Assembly: GCA_030432855.1 (NCBI GenBank)
Contig: JAUILM010000320.1
Location: forward strand, 1 to 6,841
Direction: 5' to 3'
Source of the DNA: Bacteroidia bacterium
Lineage (GTDB): Bacteria; Bacteroidota; Bacteroidia; Chitinophagales; Saprospiraceae
Length of the DNA: 6,841 nucleotides
The notes under the pieces are model-generated. The model saw only the letters and a list, made by a program, of their open reading frames with translations, did no database searches and was not told the DNA's origin. Both the position numbers and the translations under genes were made by a program. The first letter of the stretch is position 1; each line of letters opens with the position of its first letter. This document shows positions 1 to 5,866 of this stretch, one piece after another.

Positions 1-143
1 CACCTGGAGCATCAGGTGAGATCAGCATTGAGTATGACAGTACCGATAAGGAGGGACTGCAGGAAGTCACAGTCGATGTATTTGCCAACACGGATCCTAT
101 GGTGACACAGGCAGAATTCAAAATCTTCGTAGAAACTAACTAA
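1..143 (+). CDS. C-terminal tail of a DUF1573-like domain protein (5' end outside window)
   Basis: Reading from base 3 gives 46 residues ending at a TAA at 141-143. The tail has the pattern of the end of a DUF1573 / ASPM-SPD-2-Hydin-like immunoglobulin-type beta sandwich: a Pro-Gly-x-Ser-Gly turn, a strand (EISIEYDST), a Gly-containing linker, a strand (EVTVDVFANTDP, matching the family's 'tvtVxtNdp' strand) and a last strand (FKIFVETN). Such proteins are usually exported in Bacteroidota and have no assigned enzymatic role. Only the last strands are visible, so signal peptide, domain count and start are unknown. The next gene starts 6 bases later on the same strand, suggesting co-transcription with the PnuC-family gene. 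Other Ig-like beta-sandwich families are possible for so short a fragment. Confidence 0.65.
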   Translation, partial: PGASGEISIEYDSTDKEGLQEVTVDVFANTDPMVTQAEFKIFVETN

Positions 144-149
144 CCTCTT

Positions 150-761
150 TTGGTGGACGAAATTTTAACCTATGCCATAGAGCTGGGTTGGTTGCAGTGG
201 AGTGCCTTTGCGCTTAATTTGGGTTATGTAGTTCTTGCCGCCAGAAACAATATCTGGTGTTGGCCTGTGGGGTTGATAGGTGTGATCCTGCTATTCTTTA
301 TCTACGTAGATGCCCGGTTGTTTTCAGATGCTACGTTGCAAGTCTTTTATATGATCATGTCAGTTTATGGCTGGTTGCAATGGAGGAAACAGTCAGAGAG
401 TAACGATGAAAAAGGTATTAGTACCTGGATCCTGAGGAAGCACCTGCCTCTACTGGGTAGCGGCTTGATCTGTGCTGTATTATTGGGTTACTTCTGGAAG
501 ATCTATGGTGGTGCATTACCCTTTATTGATGCACTTACTACCACATTCAGCATTATTGCCACATTCCTGGTGGCTCATAAAGTCCTTGAGAATTGGATCT
601 ACTGGATAGTCATTGATGCCGTTTGCATTTACGTCTACTGGGTGCGGGATATTCCACTCATAGCATTCTTATTCGTACTCTATACCCTGATGGCCATATA
701 TGGCTTGGTTTCATGGCATAAAATGTACAGGGTTCAGACGCCTGTCACCGACGAGTTCTAA
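150..761 (+). CDS. pnuC: PnuC-family transporter (nicotinamide riboside or related vitamin uptake)
   Basis: The 203-residue product is a very hydrophobic inner-membrane protein of usual PnuC length. Family signatures are the aromatic NNIWCWPVG segment (33-41), the SVYGWLQW segment (71-78), and a C-terminal half with DALTTTFSII (128-137), ENWIYWIVID (147-156) and a final YGLVSWHK (184-191). Membrane segments lie roughly at 18-31, 38-55, 62-78, 100-116, 130-143, 148-164 and 168-189, consistent with about seven helices. PnuC proteins take up nicotinamide riboside by facilitated diffusion with intracellular trapping; relatives PnuT and PnuX carry thiamine and riboflavin. No TPP or FMN riboswitch is visible upstream and no salvage kinase is adjacent, so the substrate is unresolved. 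There is no in-frame ATG before residue 68, which already lies past conserved motifs, so the start must be the TTG at 150 or the GTG at 153. No Shine-Dalgarno is present. The 6-base gap implies an operon with the upstream gene. Confidence 0.88.
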   Translation: MVDEILTYAIELGWLQWSAFALNLGYVVLAARNNIWCWPVGLIGVILLFFIYVDARLFSDATLQVFYMIMSVYGWLQWRKQSESNDEKGISTWILRKHLPLLGSGLICAVLLGYFWKIYGGALPFIDALTTTFSIIATFLVAHKVLENWIYWIVIDAVCIYVYWVRDIPLIAFLFVLYTLMAIYGLVSWHKMYRVQTPVTDEF

Positions 762-764
762 GTT

Positions 765-787
765 CTATTTGGATTTGATCTAAATAG
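765..787 (+). terminator. Hairpin just after pnuC, candidate transcription end
   Basis: A 10-bp stem (765-774 with 778-787, one G-T wobble at 771/781) closes on a 3-base loop and begins 3 bases after the pnuC stop codon. Its position fits a terminator or a 3'-end stabilising structure separating the pnuC transcript from nqr. There is no run of T after it and the stem is AT-rich, so it is not a classic intrinsic terminator. It could be partial, or only protect the mRNA end. Confidence 0.4.
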
Positions 788-829
788 TAGGTGGTATCCA
801 ATAACAGAAAGGTTATCTAAAAAGCTTTA

Positions 830-837
830 TATATTTG
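830..837 (+). promoter_or_regulatory. Bacteroidota-type -7 box (TATATTTG), likely nqr promoter
   Basis: TATATTTG matches the TAnnTTTG -7 consensus used by the Bacteroidota primary sigma factor. It lies 52 bases before the nqrA start, so transcription would begin near 842-846 and leave a leader of about 45 bases. The partner -33 box (TTG, about 17-23 bases upstream) has no exact match in 801-813, so the promoter is either weak at -33 or activator-aided. A short inverted repeat, ATAAC/GTTAT at 801-805 and 812-816, sits where the -33 region should be. Confidence 0.55.
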
Positions 838-889
838 CGGTGTTTTTAAGAAATCGCTTCTTTTCAGCTTCTCATAACAAATACTTAAA

Positions 890-2509
890 GTGTTGAACAG
901 ATTTCGCAGACATGCTCTAAATGTATTCATTTTCAGCATTTTACCTTCAAGTTTCCTATTGGCACAGTCAGGCTCTGGTGGCATATTTAACACTGGGCTA
1001 CTTGTCATAGCAGCAATTGTTTTTATAGTGGCCGTGTATTTGGTCACAGAAAATCTACTGGGTGTGGAATCTCAGGATATGGGTTTAAAAGATCCTTCCT
1101 CAAAGAAAGGCGTTAAGTCTATTCTGGGACCCAAGGTGCCCGCATATGTAGATGGACCTTTCAAGTCTTTTCGGAGAGGTCATAATATTCTTCTCAAGGG
1201 AGTTCCGACCCCGGAAATTTCTGATGTAGAAGTGCGGACATTTGCATTGCAGCCGGGCAACTTTATCGGTATTTCACCGATACCTAAAGTTGTTGTAGAG
1301 GTGGGAAGTGAAGTTAAAGCCGGAGATGAGCTCTTCTTCGATAAGAAGAGACCTGAAGTTAAATATGTTGCACCCGTAAGTGGTGAAATTGCAGCCATTA
1401 ATCGTGGTGCTAAACGAGCCATCAGTGAGGTGGTGATCATTGCCGACAAAGAACAGAAGTACAAGGAACTTCCTGCGATTAACCTGGATACGATTAGTCG
1501 TGAAGATCTTGTGCAATTCCTGTTGGAAAGTGGTGCCTGGCCGCTCTTACGTCAGCGTCCACATGATATCGTAGCGGATAGTGCAGCACAACCAGCCAAT
1601 ATATTCATATCTACTTTTGATACGGCACCTCTGGCTCCTAACAGTGAATTAATCATCAAAGGAAATGAGGCAGACTTTGCACTGGGTGTGAAGATGCTGA
1701 GCCGGTTGACAGAGGGCAAAGTTTATCTTGGATTGAATGCTAATGGAGAAAGCGCTCCATCAGAGGGCTTTACGAATGTGCCACATGCCGAGAAAAATTG
1801 GTTTGCTGGGCCCCATCCTGCCGGCAATGTGGGTGTACAGATTCATCATACAGCTCCTATTACTCCTCAGACCGTTGTCTGGACACTAGGTGTACAAGAT
1901 GCAATTACGCTCGGTAAGCTGGTTAGTCAGCGTCGATTTGATGTCACCCGAATCGTGGCATTGACAGGGGAATCTTTTGACAATCCCCGATATGTACGGA
2001 CGAAACAAGGGGCCAAGCTTTCTGAGCTGGTGGGAAGTGAAAAGCTTTCAGACTCCGATCGTATTATTTCCGGAGATGTACTATCCGGACATCAAAAATC
2101 AATTGATCAGTATCTGGATTTTTATGATGATCAGATTACTGCCATTGAAGAAGGGCGTCATTTTGATATGTTCGGGTGGTTGATTCCAGGTTCCATGAAG
2201 CCATCCGTTTCTCGCACTTTCCCCGGGTTCCTCTTTAAAAACCTGAAGTACTCCGTCACCACCAATACCAATGGAGAACCTCGTGCATTTGTGGTCACAG
2301 GTCAGTATGAGAAATTACTGCCGATGGACATTTACCCACAGCACTTGATGAAGGCTATCATTACCAATGATTTCGAGAAAATGGAAGGACTGGGAATCCA
2401 TGAATTGATTGAAGAGGATGTAGCCCTATGTGAATTTGCATGCACTTCAAAACAACCATTACAAAAGATTTTAAGGGAAGGACTTGATTTTGTTCGCGAA
2501 CAAGGTTAG
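890..2509 (+). CDS. nqrA: Na+-translocating NADH:quinone reductase subunit A, with N-terminal signal/anchor extension
   Basis: NqrA is the large cytoplasmic-side subunit of the Na+-pumping NADH:quinone reductase and has been linked to quinone binding. The NqrA core starts near residue 91 (FRRGHNILLKG, compare the usual N-terminal 'IKKGLDLPI.G'). It continues with a lipoyl-like barrel (VEVGSEVKAGDELFFDKKRP, 136-155; APVSGEI, 161-167; NRGAKR, 171-176), HPAGNVG (309-315), RIISGDVLSG (391-400), FGWLIPG (428-434), LPMDIYP (477-483) and EEDVALCEFAC (508-518), whose Cys514 and Cys518 match the Cys pair near the end of other NqrA. At 539 residues it exceeds the usual ~450. The extra N-terminus has a basic start and hydrophobic stretch ending LLAQ (signal-peptide-like, cut near 25/26), then a membrane helix near 33-53. 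The start is GTG 890 or TTG 893; the frame is closed by a stop at 875-877, and the first ATG (1079) would drop the extension. First gene of the operon; no Shine-Dalgarno. Confidence 0.95.
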   Translation: MLNRFRRHALNVFIFSILPSSFLLAQSGSGGIFNTGLLVIAAIVFIVAVYLVTENLLGVESQDMGLKDPSSKKGVKSILGPKVPAYVDGPFKSFRRGHNILLKGVPTPEISDVEVRTFALQPGNFIGISPIPKVVVEVGSEVKAGDELFFDKKRPEVKYVAPVSGEIAAINRGAKRAISEVVIIADKEQKYKELPAINLDTISREDLVQFLLESGAWPLLRQRPHDIVADSAAQPANIFISTFDTAPLAPNSELIIKGNEADFALGVKMLSRLTEGKVYLGLNANGESAPSEGFTNVPHAEKNWFAGPHPAGNVGVQIHHTAPITPQTVVWTLGVQDAITLGKLVSQRRFDVTRIVALTGESFDNPRYVRTKQGAKLSELVGSEKLSDSDRIISGDVLSGHQKSIDQYLDFYDDQITAIEEGRHFDMFGWLIPGSMKPSVSRTFPGFLFKNLKYSVTTNTNGEPRAFVVTGQYEKLLPMDIYPQHLMKAIITNDFEKMEGLGIHELIEEDVALCEFACTSKQPLQKILREGLDFVREQG

Positions 2510-2528
2510 TCAAGCTTAAGTAAATACG

Positions 2529-3773
2529 ATGAGTAAACTCTTAGATTTTGCTAAAAGGATAGAACCAGAAAAAGGGTCATTTAAACATACCCTGTGGGAC
2601 GGTTTCTTTACCTTCTTTTTTACACCAGATCACGTAGCCAAGCAAGGTACCCATATCAAGGATGGTATGGATCTGAAGCGTACCATGGTGACTGTGGTAC
2701 TGGCTATGCAGCTTTGTTATCTCTTCGGTACCTATAATATAGGACACCAGCATTTTCTGGCTCTGGGGCAGCATACGGGATTTTTAGATGGATTTCACCT
2801 CAAGCTCTTCTTCGGTTTGGGTAAATTACTTCCCATCTTCATTGTCACGCATGTAGTAGGTCTCGGTATCGAGTTTTACTATGCATACAAAAAGGGCCAC
2901 GGCATTGAAGAGGGCTTTTTGGTATCCGGAGCATTGATACCATTGATTATGCCTCCTGATATTCCACTTTGGATACTGGCCATAGCTGTGGCATTTGCAG
3001 TATGGATTGGTAAAGAGGCGTTTGGTGGTACGGGAATGAACATATGGAACATTGCCTTACTTGCAAGGGTCTTTGTATTCTTCGCCTACCCGACTACAAT
3101 ATCGGGAGATCAGGTGTGGATTGGAGGTCTGACAAATACGGCACCCGGAGGAATGGTCGACTATAACTGGTGGCACAGCCTGTGTAATTCATTATTTGAA
3201 GCCCTTGGAGCTTCTACTTTCGACATGAATGCTTCTGTAATCGATGGATTTACGGGAGCTACCCCTTTGATTCTTGCCTATCAGGGTGGCTGGGAAGCTG
3301 TGACGGAAGTCTACAGTCAAGGTCAAATGTGGTGGGGAGCGATTCCCGGATCTATTGGTGAAACTTCTAAACCTTTAGTACTGGTTGGTGCGTTAATATT
3401 ATTGATTACTGGTATTGCAAGTTGGCGGATAATGCTGAGCATGCTCTTAGGTGCTGTCTTCATGTCCATGACGTTAAATGCCTGGGATGCCACTCCATTT
3501 ATGACCGTTCCCTGGCAGTATCAGTTGTATATGGGAAGTTTCTTTTTTGCGATGGCCTTTATGGCGACAGATCCGGTAACGGCGGCATCTACAAATCGTG
3601 GAAAATGGATTTATGGATTTTTGATTGGAGCGATCGGTATGATTGTAAGAGTACTTAATCCGGCATATCCTGAAGGATGGATGTTGGCAATTCTTCTCTT
3701 AAATACCTTTGCACCATTGATAGATCACTATGTTATTCAAGCTAACATTTCAAAAAGACTGAAACGTGCATAA
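2529..3773 (+). CDS. nqrB: Na+-translocating NADH:quinone reductase subunit B
   Basis: NqrB is the largest membrane subunit; it carries a covalent FMN and riboflavin and contributes to quinone binding and Na+ translocation. The 414-residue length equals the family norm. Recognisable segments are DLKRTMV (48-54), EEGFLVSGALIPLIMPPDIPLW (127-148), GKEAFGGTGMN (161-171), FVFFAYP (182-188), the flavinylation motif DGFTGAT (239-245) with Thr245 as the phosphoester-linked FMN site, IPGSIGETS (272-280), FMATDPVTAASTNRGKW (344-360) and LNPAYPEGWMLAILL (376-390). About ten membrane helices are expected and the hydrophobic pattern fits. Compared with the Vibrio protein as I remember it, roughly 35-40 residues are inserted between ISGDQVW (191-197) and the FMN motif, while an N-terminal loop near 75-95 is shorter. 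The NPAL motif reads NIAL at 174-177. The ATG lies 19 bases after nqrA; its end overlaps nqrC by 8 bases. Confidence 0.97.
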   Translation: MSKLLDFAKRIEPEKGSFKHTLWDGFFTFFFTPDHVAKQGTHIKDGMDLKRTMVTVVLAMQLCYLFGTYNIGHQHFLALGQHTGFLDGFHLKLFFGLGKLLPIFIVTHVVGLGIEFYYAYKKGHGIEEGFLVSGALIPLIMPPDIPLWILAIAVAFAVWIGKEAFGGTGMNIWNIALLARVFVFFAYPTTISGDQVWIGGLTNTAPGGMVDYNWWHSLCNSLFEALGASTFDMNASVIDGFTGATPLILAYQGGWEAVTEVYSQGQMWWGAIPGSIGETSKPLVLVGALILLITGIASWRIMLSMLLGAVFMSMTLNAWDATPFMTVPWQYQLYMGSFFFAMAFMATDPVTAASTNRGKWIYGFLIGAIGMIVRVLNPAYPEGWMLAILLLNTFAPLIDHYVIQANISKRLKRA

Positions 3774-4479
3774 TACAAGATACATCATCGTCTTTGTTGC
3801 GATATTGACGCTGGTTGTTGCATTGATTTTATCCTTGATGGCAACCGGACTTCAACCCATTCATGACCGTAACGAAGCAGTTTACAATAAGAAAGCTATC
3901 CTGTCTGCGATAGAAACTACAATGGGTGTGGAGGCTGCCTCACTGGGTGCTGATCAGGTACAGGAAATTTTTGATGAGCAGATCGAACAGGTTGTGGTAG
4001 ATATGCAGGGAAATATCATTGAAGGTCTAAAAGCAGAAGAGGTCGATCTTGCACAAGAGCGCAAGAAACCAGTCGCCTCTAGAAGACTTCCCGTGTACAT
4101 ATATAATGGCGCTCAGGGAAAAGTCTACATTTTGAGTGTGAGAGGAAGTGGTCTTTGGGACGAAATATGGGGAAGTATAGCTGTAGAAGATGATTTTAGT
4201 ACCATCGTGGGTGCGGCGTTTGACCATGCTGGTGAGACGCCAGGACTGGGAGCTGAAATCAAGGATAATCCTAATTTTTCAGCTCAGTTTGAAGGCAAGA
4301 AACTGTACGAGCCCGATGGAGACTACACGGGTATTGTCGTGCGGAAGGGAGGAGCTAAGGATCCAATGCATGAGGTAGATGGTATCAGTGGTGCCACGAT
4401 CACTGGTGATGGTGTTACTCAAATGATACAGACAGGTATTGAATATTACGAACCTTATTTTGAGAAAGTGGGCAAATAG
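3766..4479 (+). CDS. nqrC: Na+-translocating NADH:quinone reductase subunit C (FMN-binding)
   Basis: NqrC holds a covalent FMN in a domain outside the cytoplasm, anchored by one N-terminal helix, and relays electrons within the complex. The 237-residue product has the helix at about 6-26, GSGLWDEIWG (127-136), HAGETPGLGAEI (154-165) and the flavinylation motif DGISGAT (205-211), where Thr211 should bear the FMN attached by ApbE. The segment 63-104 is charged and variable and probably loops out. The start is the GTG at 3766, since it places the membrane helix right behind a short basic N-terminus; this gives an 8-base overlap with nqrB and suggests translational coupling. An apbE gene is not seen in the window. 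Confidence 0.96.
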   Translation: MHNTRYIIVFVAILTLVVALILSLMATGLQPIHDRNEAVYNKKAILSAIETTMGVEAASLGADQVQEIFDEQIEQVVVDMQGNIIEGLKAEEVDLAQERKKPVASRRLPVYIYNGAQGKVYILSVRGSGLWDEIWGSIAVEDDFSTIVGAAFDHAGETPGLGAEIKDNPNFSAQFEGKKLYEPDGDYTGIVVRKGGAKDPMHEVDGISGATITGDGVTQMIQTGIEYYEPYFEKVGK

Positions 4480-4501
4480 CCCAAATCTTTAAAAAAACAA
4501 T

Positions 4502-5221
4502 ATGGCTGAAACAGCAATTCAGAAGACCGAGGTAAAAGAGAAAGAACCACTCTTTGGACCCAAGGAAAAACAGTTGCTAAGTGATCCGTTGAATGATAAT
4601 AATCCGATCACGGTTCAAGTGTTGGGTATTTGCTCTGCTCTGGCAGTGACGACTCTGGTAGTGCCATCTGTCGTGATGACGGTAGCAGTGGTATTTGTGA
4701 CGGCGTTCTCCAGTTTATTTACCTCATTGCTAAGAAAGAGTATTCCCAAGCAGGTACGAATGATCGTGCAGTTGGTCATCATTGCAACCCTGGTGACCGT
4801 TGTGGAGCTCACCCTCAAAGCACTTAACTATGAGGTTTATAAGCAGCTGGCAGTATTCATTGGTCTGATCATTACTAACTGTATAGTAATGGGAAGACTG
4901 GAAGCATTTTCGATGGCAAATAAGCCCTGGAGATCTTTCCTGGATGGAGTAGGGAATGGATTGGGGTATGGTGCTATACTTATCATAGTAGCATTGATCC
5001 GTGAGTTGTTTGGTAAGGGTAGTCTATTTGCAGGCTCAGCTCTTGAGTGGAAAATCATTGGTCCTTCAGCCGAATACATGCTGGATACCACAAGCATTGG
5101 ATGGCTAGGTTGGTATCAAAACAACAACCTCATGGTACTCTCAGGAGCTGCCATGTTTATTATTGGAATTCTTATTTGGATTCACCGTAGTTGGAATCCA
5201 AAGTTGGTAGATGTATCATAA
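4502..5221 (+). CDS. nqrD: Na+-translocating NADH:quinone reductase subunit D
   Basis: NqrD is a six-helix integral membrane subunit related to RnfE. With NqrE it holds an iron-sulfur site in the middle of the membrane that lies on the electron route from NqrF. Cys44 (in LGICSALAV) and Cys127 (in LIITNCIVMG) are the expected ligands. Further signatures are DNNPI (32-36), VRMIVQLVIIATLV (85-98), GRLEAFSMANKPWRSFLDG (131-149), GNGLGYG (151-157) and IRELFG (166-171). At 239 residues it is longer than the usual ~210: both ligand cysteines sit 15 positions later than in the Vibrio protein as I recall it, so about 15 charged residues are added at the N-terminus (up to DPLNDNNP), and a loop near 172-200 seems longer as well. 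The ATG lies 22 bases after nqrC behind an A-rich stretch, which can serve as a Bacteroidota translation signal in place of a Shine-Dalgarno. Confidence 0.97.
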   Translation: MAETAIQKTEVKEKEPLFGPKEKQLLSDPLNDNNPITVQVLGICSALAVTTLVVPSVVMTVAVVFVTAFSSLFTSLLRKSIPKQVRMIVQLVIIATLVTVVELTLKALNYEVYKQLAVFIGLIITNCIVMGRLEAFSMANKPWRSFLDGVGNGLGYGAILIIVALIRELFGKGSLFAGSALEWKIIGPSAEYMLDTTSIGWLGWYQNNNLMVLSGAAMFIIGILIWIHRSWNPKLVDVS

Positions 5222-5233
5222 ACCAGGTTAGTC

Positions 5234-5833
5234 ATGGAATTAGTAAATATTTTTATCAAGTCCGCATTTATTGAGAATCTGGTCCTTACCTATTTCCTGG
5301 GTATGTGTTCCTACCTCGCTGTGTCAAAGACAGTAAAGACGGCTTTTGGTTTAGGTCTCGCGGTGATATTCGTTCTGGGTATTACTATGCCAATAAACTG
5401 GCTGATCATGAACTATCTGTTGGGAGAAAACGGACTGTTTGGAGTAGATCTGACATTTCTGAAACTCATTTTGTTCATTGCCGTAATTGCATCCATGGTT
5501 CAGTTGGTGGAAATGGTAATCGAGAAATTTAGTCCGTCGCTCTACAACTCGTTGGGTATATTCCTACCTCTGATCACAGTAAACTGTGCGATTCTTGGAG
5601 GTTCCCTGTTCATGGTGACAAAGGAGTATAACTTTGTGGAGTCTGTAGCCTTCGGTTTGGGGGGAGGATTCGGTTGGTTTCTTGCCATCATAGCGATTGC
5701 GGCTATACGAGAGAAAATTAAATATTCAAATGTGCCTGCTCCTCTGCGAGGATTAGGTATTGCATTTATTATAACGGGGCTGATGGGATTGGCCTTTTTA
5801 AGTCTTCTGGGTATTGATCCAGCTGCATTTTAA
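5234..5833 (+). CDS. nqrE: Na+-translocating NADH:quinone reductase subunit E
   Basis: NqrE is a six-helix membrane protein homologous to NqrD and RnfA, inserted with opposite topology, and shares the intramembrane iron-sulfur site with NqrD. The 199-residue product is of normal length. Signatures are the N-terminal FIKSAFIENLVLTYFLGMC (7-25) with ligand Cys25, LVEMVIEKFSPSLYNSLGIFLP (91-112), LITVNCAILGG (113-123) with ligand Cys118, VAFGLGGGFGW (138-148), AIREKI (157-162) and VPAPLRGLGIAFI (167-179). The ATG at 5234 is 12 bases behind nqrD and is confirmed by alignment of the conserved N-terminus. No internal frameshift or missing key residue is seen. Confidence 0.98.
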   Translation: MELVNIFIKSAFIENLVLTYFLGMCSYLAVSKTVKTAFGLGLAVIFVLGITMPINWLIMNYLLGENGLFGVDLTFLKLILFIAVIASMVQLVEMVIEKFSPSLYNSLGIFLPLITVNCAILGGSLFMVTKEYNFVESVAFGLGGGFGWFLAIIAIAAIREKIKYSNVPAPLRGLGIAFIITGLMGLAFLSLLGIDPAAF

Positions 5834-5866
5834 ATAGAAAACATCTAATTAAGATCTGATTAGAAG

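Noticed and set aside
848..866. AAGAA/TTCTT hairpin followed by T residues in the nqrA leader, as an attenuator
   Set aside because: A 5-bp AT-rich stem is not stable enough and no leader peptide or competing fold is visible.
762..889. Riboswitch (TPP, FMN, Na+ or NAD-related) in the nqr leader
   Set aside because: The leader after the predicted start is only about 45 bases and shows none of the conserved motifs of these riboswitches; the region upstream of pnuC is only 6 bases.
817..1047. Antisense open frame across the nqr promoter and nqrA start
   Set aside because: No promoter, no recognisable domain and no neighbour in the same direction; it overlaps the nqrA signal-like region and looks like chance.
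1180..1516. Two antisense open frames inside nqrA
   Set aside because: They oppose the conserved lipoyl-like domain of NqrA and have no recognisable protein features.
5844..5864. Inverted repeat TCTAAT/ATTAGA between nqrE and nqrF, as a possible attenuator or processing site
   Set aside because: Only 6 bp, AT-rich, with a 9-base loop and no T tract; too weak to call, and the operon must continue into nqrF.
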